15,057 nt of DNA from Baffinella frigidus (lineage: Eukaryota > Cryptophyceae > Cryptomonadales > Baffinellaceae). The stretch is from NCBI GenBank assembly GCA_026770585.1, contig MU646322.1:248944-264000 (forward strand), written 5' to 3'. The notes beneath the pieces are model-generated. The model did no database searches. It was given only the letters and a program-made list of their open reading frames with translations, and was not told where the DNA came from. The position numbers were made by a program, and so were the translations under genes. This document shows, one piece after another, positions 1 through 10,000 of the stretch. The stretch's first letter is position 1. Every line of letters starts with the position of its first letter.

Positions 1-110
1 ACCCCAAACCCCAAACCCCAAACCCCAAACCCCAAACCCCAAACCCCAAACCCCAAACCCCAAACCCCACACCCCAAACTCCAAACCCCAAACCCCAAAC
101 CCTAAACACG
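1..110 (+). repeat. CCCCAAA heptamer array, probably intronic
   Basis: About fifteen CCCCAAA units, perfect at first and then degenerate (CCCTAAA, CCCGAAA, CACCCCAAACT). It looks like a telomere C-strand at a contig edge, but a splice acceptor and a good terminal exon follow within 15 bp. It is better explained as the 3' part of an intron. The C-rich strand is the sense strand. Confidence 0.85.
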
Positions 111-124
111 AAACCCGAAAGCAG

Positions 125-208
125 GCGGACACGCGCGTGAGCCTGGGCCTTGCCGCCTCCTTCGTCTGGGCCGTCGTGGCCTTCTGCTTCTGGCTCTTCG
201 AGGCTTGA
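125..208 (+). CDS. Terminal exon of a gene entering from the left; C-terminal membrane segment
   Basis: After an acceptor-like GAAAGCAG at 117-124, 27 codons run to a TGA at 206-208. The protein starts ADTRVSLGLAASFVWAVV and ends AFCFWLFEA: a short polar lead and one hydrophobic helix of about 20 residues at the extreme C terminus. Codon third positions are almost all G or C, as in the other exons of this window. The rest of the gene lies outside the window, so family and function are unknown; a tail anchor or the last helix of a multispan protein are both possible. The preceding intron contains the CCCCAAA array at 1-110. The gene is convergent with the PDZ/coiled-coil gene. Confidence 0.6.
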   Translation, partial: ADTRVSLGLAASFVWAVVAFCFWLFEA

Positions 209-384
209 TGTGCAATGATGCACCACGGCAATCGTGGTCTCAAGGCCTAGAGCCAGGGCCCTGGCGGTTCATGGTTCATGGTTCAGAGTTCAGGGTTGAG
301 GGTCCAGGGTTCAGGGTTGAGGGTGCAGGCCTGATGTGGCGCACCACGCAGTGCATCATTGATCGCGTTCTGCGTTAGGTCCTT
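209..384. other. 3' flank of the left gene with degenerate repeats
   Basis: There is no open coding frame of note. It contains tandem GGTTCATGGTTCA and CAGGGTTGAGGGT words at 268-326. A second, diverged copy of the stop-codon context lies at 327-347: AGGCTTGATGTG at 201-212 recurs as AGGCCTGATGTG, followed in both by a GCACCACG word. Part of the terminal exon's end may therefore have been duplicated downstream. Confidence 0.4.
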
Positions 385-505
385 TACAGGGGCACCTCGC
401 GCATAAGAAAACGCCCCCTCCCTAGGACCACCAGAGGGCCTTAGGCATGGGCCTACCGGCGGGTCCTAGGAGGAGGCGCTTTCTTGTGAGCGAGGTACCC
501 CTGTA
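385..505. mobile_element. Foldback MITE, copy 1 (TA target site, TIR CAGGGG)
   Basis: Ends are TACAGGGGCACCTCGCGCA and its near inverse at 487-505. The interior (CCTAGGACC ... GGTCCTAGG) also pairs, so the whole 121 bp can fold into one hairpin. There is no coding capacity. A related empty site at 1755-1785 (reverse orientation) shows that the TA is the duplicated target, which is the Tc1/mariner-type pattern. Two- or three-base differences from the other copies indicate some age. Confidence 0.9.
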
Positions 506-665
506 GGTTCTTTTAACTCCCACCATAGGCGGACACTGGAACTGGTTCTGCAGAAAGGCCATGCTTCAGGATCTCGTCTAGGGCCCTAAAATGAGCCAAT
601 ACCTAGGACTACAGCAGGTTGATACGTAAGGTGCAATGATGTGTGGACGTTTGATATCTCAGCCG
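506..665. other. Flank of the MITE insertion; no gene seen
   Basis: Positions 506-577 match the reverse complement of about 1690-1763 (shared GAAGCATGGCCTTT block). Nothing else is recognised. The open frames across here run into the GA tract and have no protein-like composition. Confidence 0.5.
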
Positions 666-700
666 AGAGAGAGCGCGAGCGAGCGAGCGAGCGAGCGAGC

Positions 701-744
<44 letters not shown>

Positions 745-745
745 A
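666..745 (+). repeat. GAGC/GA simple repeat
   Basis: A run of GAGC and GCGA tetramers grading into (GA)n and then CGCACGCG. The Arg/Glu and Ser/Leu open frames seen across it on both strands are products of the repeat. Confidence 0.95.
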
Positions 746-779
746 CGCGCGCACGCGCTGCCCAGCGGCAGGGCTGAAG

Positions 780-835
780 TACAGAGGTACCTCGCGCTTA
801 AGGGTGCGGCTCCTTGCGAGCGAGGTACCTCTGTA
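780..835. mobile_element. Foldback MITE, copy 2, internally deleted (56 bp)
   Basis: It has the same termini (TACAGAGGTACCTCGCGCT and GCGAGCGAGGTACCTCTGTA) but only about 18 bp between the arms. The outer stem is intact. A compensating change (AGAGG against CCTCT) keeps the arms complementary. Confidence 0.85.
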
Positions 836-1007
836 GGGAGTGGCAGCGCGTGACGGAGAGAGAGAGAGAGAAGCGGCGTCACGTTGTTTATTACATGAAC
901 ATTCAGGCACGATGCTTGCCACGGCGCAAGAGCGCGACCCTTATCGGCTAGGGGTGACATGTACCAGGGACGACGAGAGAGGTCATGCACACTAAATAAA
1001 CTGAACC
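836..1007. other. Intergenic, short GA tract, nothing else seen
   Basis: A 15-bp (GA)n tract sits at 857-871. No repeat family or coding frame is supported in the rest. Confidence 0.5.
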
Positions 1008-1128
1008 TACAGGGGTACCTCGCTCACAAGAAAACGCCCACACCTAGCACCACCGTAGGAACCTAGGCGTAGGACCTACGGTAGGGTTGTAGGGGGGGGC
1101 ATTTTCCTATGAGCGAGGTACCCCTGTA
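1008..1128. mobile_element. Foldback MITE, copy 3
   Basis: Termini are TACAGGGGTACCTCGCTCA and TGAGCGAGGTACCCCTGTA, a perfect 19-bp inverted repeat flanked by TA at both ends. Like copies 1, 5 and 6 it is 121 bp and palindromic through the middle. Confidence 0.92.
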
Positions 1129-1438
1129 CAGTGAGGGCCTGCGCACTCCACACTTTGTAGAGAGACATGCGGCGAAGATTCGTAACAGGGCTCATAACCT
1201 CTGGCGAATGGGCTCCGTTCAGGTGCTCGCACCACACACGACCATGCAGGGGAGTAGAGCCGTTGACTGAGAGAGGACAGGGATTACATTTCCTCAGTGG
1301 AATAAGGGACTCTGTAAAGTCACTCCGGTCATCCTACACGGGGCTGTATCCCCAAATAAGTGGACAGACAACTTATGACGAGAGAGGCTAGGCCTGCTCA
1401 TTCGGGGTGCGCGGCATCACTCCAGGCAGCCCCGAGAC
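1129..1438. other. Intergenic; contains one copy of the GTGTAAAGTCACTCCGG repeat
   Basis: Positions 1313-1356 (TGTAAAGTCACTCCGGTCATCC and the following words CTACACGGG and TATCCCC) match the third unit of the array at 2267-2308. There is no gene: the open frame at 1167-1391 reads across this repeat and has no recognisable protein features. Confidence 0.55.
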
Positions 1439-1558
1439 TACAGGGGTACCGCGCTCACAAGAAAGCGCCCCCCCCTAGGACCACCATAGGGTCCTTGGCA
1501 TGGCCCTACTGTAGGGTCTTAGGAGGAGGCGCTTTCTTACGAGCGAGGTTTCCCTGTA
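1439..1558. mobile_element. Foldback MITE, copy 4
   Basis: 120 bp. The left arm has lost one base (GTACCGCGCTC instead of GTACCTCGCTC) and the right arm carries GAGGTTTCCC, so this copy is slightly decayed. The internal palindrome CCTAGGACC ... GGTCTTAGG is retained. Confidence 0.88.
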
Positions 1559-1685
1559 AGAGGGGAATACAACAGTGTTACCGCGCAACGCCCTAGGGAC
1601 CCACGGAAGCCCTGTAGTCCTCAGAGCGTCGGACCCGCCTAGGGACGGCGCCAGTTTCTGCCGCGATCCTCTGTACAGGGGGGGC

Positions 1686-1910
1686 TTGATGTGATCCGAA
1701 ACGAAGCATGGCCTTTCTACAAAACAAGTTCCGGTGTCCGCCTATGTTGGGAGCTCGAAGAACCTAAAGGACCTAACGGATTTGTCCTTCTTCTTTCTTA
1801 CTCTCGAGCCTAAAGTTGAGTGATCCAATCGTCTATGAGCCTTATGGCGGACCCTCATCGGCAAACGACACCTGTAGGTCCTTTACGTTTTAATTTCTCC
1901 CAACATAGCC
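1686..1910. repeat. Inverted copy of the 373-577 sequence with an empty MITE site, plus a third diverged copy
   Basis: The reverse complement of about 1690-1780 follows the flanks of MITE copy 1 without the element: GTTAGGTCCTTTAGGTTCTT. A third relative lies at 1873-1910 (TGTAGGTCCTTTACG ... CTCCCAACATAG) in the same orientation as 373-577. No product is recognised. Confidence 0.75.
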
Positions 1911-2206
1911 CAACGCCACGCCCTTCCGTAGATCTAGCGCTCCACGTAAGATCCTTGAGGAGGGATATTTCGTGGCTGAAATTGGAGCCATTGGCTGAAA
2001 TTTGAGCCATTTTCATTGTTTCATAGGAGAAATCATAGGACAAATTACTATGGCATTGAAATTGCTACCTACATGTAGGTAATGTTACTTCTGACTCCTG
2101 GTTAAATCAATTACCCCCCCCAACAATCCTGAGACGGGTCTCAGTCTATTTGGGCTCACTGAATTTTTGTACCGCACACCCAGCATGTACACATGTAGCC
2201 ACCCCC
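1911..2206. other. Intergenic, nothing recognised
   Basis: Lower GC than its surroundings. A short tandem (GGAGCCATTGGCTGAAATT / TTGAGCCATTTTC) sits at 1983-2015. The open frames here are short and unlike the exons of the window. Confidence 0.4.
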
Positions 2207-2308
2207 GTGTAAAGTCACTCCGGCCTTCCTGGTCCCGTGTAAAGTCACTCCGGCCTTCCTGGTCCCGTGTAAAGTCACTCCGGCTATCCTACACGGGATT
2301 GTGTCCCC
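2207..2308. repeat. 30-bp tandem repeat, three units
   Basis: Units start at 2207, 2237 and 2267, each beginning GTGTAAAGTCACTCCGG; the first two are identical. The third diverges into a CTACACGGG tail shared with 1330-1356, and CCCGTGTA in the unit is complementary to TACACGGG in that tail. Confidence 0.9.
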
Positions 2309-2458
2309 AGAGAACTTGCCCCCTTCACCACCTCCTTGCTGAGTAAATCTGATTACTGATTAATCTGGACTCGCCACAAACGTATTTTAGTTGGCGTTTG
2401 GTACAGGAGTTTCTGCACCATGCGTTTTCTGGCGAGCCCAGTTTTACTCAGGCAGAGC

Positions 2459-2579
2459 TACAGGGGTACCTCGCTCATGAGAAACCGCCTCACCCTAGGA
2501 CCCTACAGTAGGCTCATGTCCAGGGCCCTATGGTGGCCCTAGGGGGGAGGGAGTTTCTTACGGGCGAGGTACACCTGTA
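2459..2579. mobile_element. Foldback MITE, copy 5
   Basis: 121 bp with termini TACAGGGGTACCTCGCTCA and CGGGCGAGGTACACCTGTA. The right arm has a C to A change at the outer end. The internal inverted CCTAGGACC ... CCCTAGG is kept. Confidence 0.9.
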
Positions 2580-2667
2580 GACCTCGCGTCCCCCCACACT
2601 CCCTTTTCACGCGGCGAAATACCCCCCCCCCTTACCCCCCCTTTAAGCGAGGAAAATACCCCCCCCC
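2580..2667 (-). pseudogene. Two diverged copies of the end of exon 13
   Basis: On the minus strand the end of exon 13 (TATTTCGTCGCGTAAAGG, with the stop codon) recurs as TATTTTCCTCGCTTAAAGG near 2658-2640 and as TATTTCGCCGCGTGAAAAGG near 2623-2604, separated by poly-G runs. Both copies have lost the in-frame TAA. Confidence 0.6.
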
Positions 2668-2788
2668 TGCAGGGGTACCTCGCTCAAGAGAAAATGCCCC
2701 CCCCGAGGACCCTACAGAAGGCCTATGCCTACGACCTGATGGTGGTCCTGGGGGGGGGGCGCTTTCTTATGAGCGAGGTACCCCTGTA
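2668..2788. mobile_element. Foldback MITE, copy 6
   Basis: 121 bp; the left end is TGCAGGGGTACC (TA changed to TG) and the right end TGAGCGAGGTACCCCTGTA. It is the copy nearest the stop codon of the PDZ/coiled-coil gene, about 105 bp downstream of it. Confidence 0.9.
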
Positions 2789-2815
2789 CTCTCCCACTAC
2801 CAGTGAGTGTGTGTG

Positions 2816-2860
2816 AGAGAGGGGGGGGGAGGGAGGGAGAGGGAGGGAGAGAGAGAGAGC
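2816..2860 (+). repeat. Purine tract (GA/GGGA)
   Basis: GA, GGGGGGGGGAGG and GGGAGGGAGA motifs lie in the presumed 3' flank of the minus-strand gene. Confidence 0.9.
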
Positions 2861-2892
2861 AATGAAAATCTGGGTGTCTCGTACGCCCCCCT

Positions 2893-3289
2893 TTACGCGA
2901 CGAAATACGAGTCCGCGCTGCCCTCTCGGTCACGCGCCGGGCCTAAGGTTTAGGGTTTAGGGTTTAGGGTTTAGGGTTTAGGGTTTAGGGTTCAGTGTCT
3001 AGGGTTTAGGGGTTTGGGTTGAGTGTTTGGGTTTAGGGTTTAGGGTTTAGGGTTTAGGGTTTAGGGTTTAGGGTTTAGGGTTTAGGGTTTAGGGTCTAGG
3101 GTTTAGGGTTTCGGGTTTCGGGTTTTGGGTTCAGTGTTTAGGGTTTTGGGTTCAGTGTTTAGGTTTTGGGTTTTGGGGTTCAGGAATTGGGAATTAGGGT
3201 GTAGGGTTTACCCTCCCGCGATTGGTTGAGCGCCCCCCCATGGCTCTCCCTCCCCCCGTGGTTCTCGCGTCCCTGCATGTTCACCGCCG
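2893..3289 (-). CDS. Exons 12 and 13: polar C-terminal tail and stop
   Basis: Exon 12 (3289-3212) follows TCGCAG and reads VNMQGRENHGGRESHGG onward to a GTAAAC donor. Exon 13 (2942-2893) follows CCTTAG and reads PARDREGSADSYFVA, then TAA. Both fit the phase left by exon 11 (phase 1 at each junction). The tail has no recognisable domain. The intron between them is almost entirely CCCTAAA-type repeat on the coding strand. Support is weaker than for the other exons: the alternative is that the gene ends in the Arg/Glu-rich read-through of exon 11 at 4093. Confidence 0.45.
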
Positions 3290-4089
3290 CTGCGATTGGG
3301 GTTCATCGATGGGTCAGCCACGCGTGGAGAATTGAGAGTTTAGGGTTAGGGGTTGAGTGTTTAGTGTTGGTTTGGGGTTGAGTGTTTAGTGTTGGTTTGG
3401 GGTTTAGTGTTTAGTGTTTAGTGTTTAGTGTTTAGTGTTTAGTGTTTAGTGTTTAGTGTTTGGGGTTGAGTGTTTAGGGTTTGGGGTTGAGTGTTTAGTG
3501 TTTAGTGTTTAGTGTTTAGTGTTTAGTGTTTAGGGTTTAGTGTTTAGGGTTCGGTGTTCGGTGTTTAAGGTTCAGGGCTGTCGTCAAGGTGCCCCACACA
3601 CCATACGGAAAGGGGGCTGTTTCGGATTTGTGCCTGGGGGGGTCGAGTTCCGGCGAACCCCTGGTATTGTCGAAATGGGCTCCGCGCGGAAAAAATCGAG
3701 GTCAGGTCAGCAACATTTTTCATTTTTTTGCCTTTTTGTGTCATCTTACGGGTGGGAGATGCTATTTTGAGATAAAAAATTATGCCTAAGATAGTATTAA
3801 AGTCCATTTTTTGAGATTTTTTTTGATTTCCTGACCTGACCTCGATTCCGCGCGAAGCCCATTTCGACAATACCAATCGCAGGTTGGCCACACGCCGAAA
3901 ATGACTGTGCTGTTCCAAACAGCGGGGTTCGAAGGAAATCGTTGGTGGTAGAAACCCGTCAACTTTGGAGCGGAAAAACGCCCGGGCGCGCCAAGTTAGT
4001 GAGCCCGAATATACGGAGGCATAGCTAGGTGATGGGAGGGCAGAGCTGGGTGGTGGGAGGGATACAGCTAGATGGTGTGAGGCTCTATC

Positions 4090-4140
<51 letters not shown>

Positions 4141-6293
4141 CGCGCTCTCGCTCGCGCTCTCTCTCTCGCGTTCTCTGTCTCTGTCTGTCTCTGTCTGTCT
4201 CTGTCTGTCTCTGTCTCTCTCTCTGTCTCTCTCTCTGTCTCTCTCGCTCTCGTGGGTGTCGGTACCGGCGCGGTCGCGGACGAAGTCGTTATGCATGTCG
4301 GAGGTGGTCTGCTCGAGGTCGCGCATCATCCCGTTCACAGCGTCCAGCGCTTGCTGCACCTGGTGACGGGAAACGATAGGGTTAGGGATCAGGGATCAGG
4401 GATTAGGGATAAGGGATTAGGGTTTAATATGGTCCGATGCTTGTTGTTTACTTTTTAGGGGTTGGGGGTTGGGAGTTGGGAGTTGGGGGTTGGGGGTTGG
4501 GGGTTGGGGATTAGGGGTTACAGGTTAGGGGCTAGGGTTTAGGGTTTGGGGGTGAGGGTGTGTCAGAGGTGGTCTGCTCGAGGTCGCGCATCATCCCGTT
4601 CACCGCGTCCAACGCTTGCTGCACCTGCCGACGGGAAGAGAGGTTAACACTTCTACCGATTAGGGAACACATTTGTTTGCGATTAGGGACCAAAAACATT
4701 TAGAAATTTTGGATTGGGGATCAGGGATTAGGGATAAGGGATTAGGGGTTAGGGATTAGGGATTAGGGATTAGGGATTCGGGTGTGGATTGGATTAGGGA
4801 TAAGGGATTAGGGATTAGGGATTAGGGATTAGGGTGTGGATTGAAATTGGTTTGGTGGTGCATGTCAGAGGTGGTCTGCTCGAGGCCGCGCATCATCCCG
4901 TTCACCGCGTCCAACGCTTGCTGTACCTGTTCAGGGCAAGCCAGTCTTCTTGAGGGTCAAGTTGTAGGTGTTAGGGATTAGGGATTCGTGATTAGGGATC
5001 GGGGATGAGGGATCAGGGATTAGGGAATAGGCATCAGGGATCAGGGATTAGAGATCAGGGATCGAGGATTAGGCATCAGGGTGTAGGGTTTAGGGTGCAG
5101 CTCGGTGAGCTTGTGGTTCTGGGCCTCGGCGCGCTCCCGGTAGACACCGTCCTGCTCCACCTCCGGCACGCTCCCTTCGACCCTCAACCCTACACCCTTC
5201 GACCCTACACCCTACACCCTTCGAGCCTCCACCCTCCACCCTCCACCCTCCGCCCTCCTGACCCTTCGACCCTCGAAAGCTGAGTACCTCGGTGAGCTTG
5301 TGCTTCTGGGCCTCGGCACGCTCCCGGTAGACGCCGTCCTGCTCCACCTGCGCGCATTCAACGTTGAGCGAAGTGAGGTGCCACACAGCGGACTTCAAAG
5401 AGATTTAGAATGATCCAAACACGACCAGAGATAGGACCCTACGGTAGGCAACCCTACGGTAGGCGCACCCGAGTCAGCGGTCAGAGCGGTAAACCCCAAA
5501 TCCTAAACCAGGTCAGCGTTCAACCTGTACCCTGAACCGTGAACCAGGTTAGGGGCTACCCTGAACCAGGCAGCGGTGGCCCCAGCCCTAACTGCGTTTA
5601 CGGTTCACACTTCCTTGGGGCCACCGCGCGCACCCGAGTCAGCGGTTAGAGCGGTAAACCCTCCTCCAAAAGGTGACGAGTTAGTACCAGCATACACAAC
5701 GTTTGCCATGATTTCGTTCATTTCCGTGGCCAGCAGATGCAAAAGCCACTCGCGCGTTCAGAGCGGTGCGGTGTGCAAAGACGTTGGCCGCGGACATCAC
5801 ACAGAAAAACGGCACCCTCTGATTCACTACGGCGACGTTACGTTTCATAACGGGGAGTGTGCAAGAACACTTCACTCCGGCGGTGGGGCGCCTCCCGCCT
5901 AACCCTAACCCCCCAACCCCCAGCCCCCAACCCCCAACCCGTAATCCCACAACCCCGAGTACTACCAGGAGGCGCTCTCTCCCCCCCCCCTATACCCCTC
6001 CCTCTCCCCCCCCTCTCTCTCCCTCCCTCCCATGGGGGTACCACGAGGCGCTAGGATTGGACCAGCGGCGCATTCCCCCCTAGCAAATAAATTCCGTGAC
6101 GCGGGCGGCGGATTCGTGTGAACCGCGCCATTCTGCGATGCGGCGTATTTCACGAGCTAGAGGGGATACCATGAGGCGCTGGTGCTCCATTTCCCGCTTG
6201 AGCTCCGATCGCACCTTCGTCAGCTCCCGCTCCACCTACCAGCGTGATACGAAATTGACTGGATGCCCCAAGGGTTTCAACAGTCGTACGGGG

Positions 6294-6392
<99 letters not shown>

Positions 6393-6898
6393 TCTCTCAC
6401 TCTCTCTCTCTCGTTTCTCGAGTGAGCTCCGATCGCACTTTCGTCAGCTCCCGCTCCACCTGCCACATGAACGCTCATCAGCGAAACCATTGACCCTCAC
6501 TAAAGCCGTTTCCAGCCACGCCACCAACGATACCTGGCTCTGTCTCAGTCGGGTTGGCTGACTTTTCTTAAGTCAACATGCGGGAGTGTAGTATAAACCC
6601 GTCAACTTTGAAGCAAAAACGAGTCCAGTCTCACCTAATTGGTGAGACCAAAAAAATATACACAAAGGTAGGATACTCACAACTCCAGCGTTCTCATCGC
6701 GTCGCCAAATACAATATATCTCATATTTTCCCTGGGCATTGGAACCGTTTCGTACGAGCGCGTACATTGAGATTGTACATAGTAACACGACGGACTCTTA
6801 AAACACATTTTCCGAGTGAGCCAGATCACATTATGTGTCAGGACGGGGGCGTATTAGTGCCGAAGATGCCTGAAAGTCGCCAACAGTCGCAGGGGGGA

Positions 6899-6959
<61 letters not shown>

Positions 6960-7043
6960 TCTCTCTCACACACACACACACACCTCCATGCGCGCGGCCT
7001 GCTCCTCGCGCGCGCGCTCTCTCTCTCGCTCTCTCTCTCTCTT

Positions 7044-7082
<39 letters not shown>

Positions 7083-10000
7083 CTCTCTCTCTCTCTCACA
7101 CACACACCTCCATGCGCGCAGCCTGCTCCTCGCGGCGCGCACGCTGCTCCTTCGCCAGCACCGTTTCCAGCCGCCCCCCCTCCTGCCAAGACGAAAAAGC
7201 GCTGTCAGCACAAAAAGAGGGATTCCTCGGACAGGACCATCTCCAGGCGCCCCCCCTCCTGCACAACCAAAAACGCTCCGAGGCTCAGCTCAGCACCTCT
7301 CGTGCCCTGCAACCCTGCAACCCTGCAACCCAGACCCCAACCCCTACACAAACATGTGGCTGGAGCTCCCATCGTGCCCAGGCGCAGCTACCAAGGAAGA
7401 CAGGTATTGGCATGTACGGTATGAACAGAACTCCTCGTATGAACAGACCTTAGGGTTTAGAGTGTAGGGATTGGGGATGAGGGGTTAGGGGTTACCTCCT
7501 CGTGGCGCTTGCGAAGCTCTCCTAACCCTTTCTTTCTCCTTGATTCCCCCCAGGCCTCAACCCTCAAGCCTCAACCCTGTGCAGGATGAGTTGCAAATCC
7601 TGCCTGGTGCAGTCAACCCTGCCTATTTCAGGCAACTCTGCACAGACCTCCTCGTGGCGCCTGCGAAGCTCGTCGACGTACTCCTTCCTAACCCCTTCCT
7701 AACCCTACCTTCTCCTTGACCCCCCCCAGGCCTCACCCCGGTCTAAACACTGGATAATAACATGTCTTCGTACCACGCAATTATAAATTTGTACCGCGCA
7801 ATTATAAATCAGTACCATGAACATAGATGGACTGTGGACGGATATTTGTGGTACAGACCTCCTCGTGGTGCTTGCGGGCCCCAGGCCCCACCCCGGTCTA
7901 AATACCGGATAATAACATGTCTTTGTACCGCGCAATTATAAATTAGTACCGCGCAATTATTAATTAGTACCACGAACATAGACGGACTGATATTTGTGGT
8001 GCAGACCTCCTCGTGGCGCTTGCGGAGCTCCTCGACGTACTCCTTCCTTACCCGTTCCTTCTCCTTGATCCCCCCCAGGCCTCACCCCGGTCTAAATACT
8101 GGATAATAACAAGACGCTGTACCGCGCAATTGTAAATTTGCACCGCGCAGTTTTAAATTAGTACCACGAATATAGATGGACGGCTTCATGTGGGTCCGAC
8201 CTCTTCGTGGTGCTTGCGGGGCTCTTCGACATACTCCTTCCTTACCCTTTCCTTCTCCTTGACCCCCCCCAGGCCTCACCCCGGTCTAAATACCGGATAA
8301 TAACAAGACGTTGTACCGCGCAATTGTAAATTTGTACCGCGCAATTATAAATCAGTACCACGAACATAGATAGACTGTGGACTGATATGTGTGGGGCAGA
8401 CCTCCTCGTGGCGCTTGCGGAGCTCTTCGACGTACTCCTTCCGCAGCCTGCATGTGATGTTCAGGGTTGAGGGTTTAGGGTTTAGGGTGTTGGGTGTGGG
8501 GTTTAGGGTGTAGGGTTTAGGGTTTAGGGTGTGGGGTTTGGGTTTTGGGGTTAGGGGTTCAATGTTCATTGTTCATGGTGCAGGGTGTATTGTGTGGGTT
8601 GCATGGTTGTATGGTTGTATGGTTGTATGGTTGTATGGTTGTATGGTTGTATGGTTGTATGGTTGTATGGTTGTATGGTTGTATGGTTGTATGGTTATAG
8701 GGTGTAGGATTCAGACCGGTCCTTCTCCTTGATACGCCCCAGGTCCTCGGACATATCCTCTTCGGACGCCTGCACGGGCGCTAGCCGCGAGATCGCTTCC
8801 CGCCGCACCTGCGTTCATCGACACCCGGTCACGACCTTGTATAGTGTATCAGGCACACTCGCTACTACCGGCGCGTCCATCTTGTTGATACCGGCTGTTG
8901 GACGTGACTGCCGGCACGTCCAGCGCGACCGGCATCGGCACACTGCTGCCGTGATCGACACACTAGCTACTACCGGCACGTCCTCCATCAGGTCCTCGGA
9001 CATGTCCTCTTCGGAAGCCTGCACGGGCGCTAGCCGCGAGATCGCTTCCCTCCGAACCTGATAGGGAACGTGATCAGATCGATCCCACAACCCGGAGAGG
9101 ATCACACGACATAAAGGCATCCAGGGCTGAACGCTTTCGAAACTAACCACATAAGCCTGCAATCCCCACAATGGACTACGAGGTAAGCACATTGAATAGT
9201 CTCGTTCAATTTCACTTATTTTTGACCTTCCCCGGTTCAACTTGAGTCACGTAACCACCAGATTCCGGGGGTCTTGGGGACCTTGCAGTCCACCGTGTGG
9301 TAGAGCTATTGCGGTAGGACTTGTCGCGTTTTCGATTTCGCGACTTCGAGAAGACTTCAAGACTTCATTTGTACCATGAGATTTGAAACGGTGTGTTTTA
9401 CAACGTTTTACGACCTTTATGACCTTTTGAAGTCTGAAATCTTGAAATCTCCAAGTCGAAAACGCGACAAGTCCTACCGGAGTAGCTCTACTCAAAAGTC
9501 GCATGACGCTGGTGCGCAGGTGCAGGGAGCTTATCTGGCACTGATCTAGCAAGGGTTGGTCACCGTCCTGGAACTGACCCCGGTTTAGTCACCGTCGTGG
9601 CACGACCCTTCTCGGGACGGATAGGCCCGCCTCGGGATGGATAGGCCCGCCTCGGGACGGATAGGCCCGCCTCGGGACGGATAGGCAACTCTTCCGACCC
9701 GTCTCGGAGAGCGCCGCGACCTCGCGCACGTGCCCCTTGTCTGAACGCAACTCGGTACAAAATTTACAATGCAAAAACGGTTTATTCCTTTAAAAGGCCT
9801 GAAAATGTCTTTGCAATCGTTTTAGAGGGTTGCAAGTGCATCGCTGTGGGCCCGTTACGTAAGGCGCATAGACTTTTGTACCGCTCAACTCAAGGCTCAA
9901 GGGCCTCATTACGGACCTGTATCGAGAGTCATAAAGAAGAAGACGAAGGGACACCTTAAGGGTGACTGGGGGCGTATCCTTTCTGCATTACCTGTTCTGC

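Noticed and set aside
1-110. CCCCAAA array as a chromosome-end telomere
   Set aside because: A splice acceptor and a terminal exon follow directly, and similar heptamer arrays occur inside several introns of the window.
1976-2020. Dinoflagellate spliced-leader relic (GAGCCATT ... GGCT words)
   Set aside because: Only short words match in the wrong order; the 22-nt leader is not present on either strand as far as I can see.
2207-2308. CRISPR-like array (30-bp repeats)
   Set aside because: The repeats are head to tail without spacers, and the context is eukaryotic.
4029-4379. Arg/Ser-rich plus-strand open frame like an SR protein
   Set aside because: It is a translation of (CT)n and (CG)n and lies antisense to exon 11.
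5576-5902. 108-codon plus-strand open frame
   Set aside because: It lies in intron 9 across direct and inverted repeats, has mixed third-position composition and no recognisable domain.
6578-7453. 291-codon plus-strand open frame
   Set aside because: Its middle is Ser/Leu and Thr/His from CT and CA repeats, and it is antisense to exon 8 and its copies.
8815-9240. 141-codon minus-strand open frame as a gene
   Set aside because: Only its middle matches exon 6; the rest is intron with a duplicated GCCGGTAGTAGC segment.
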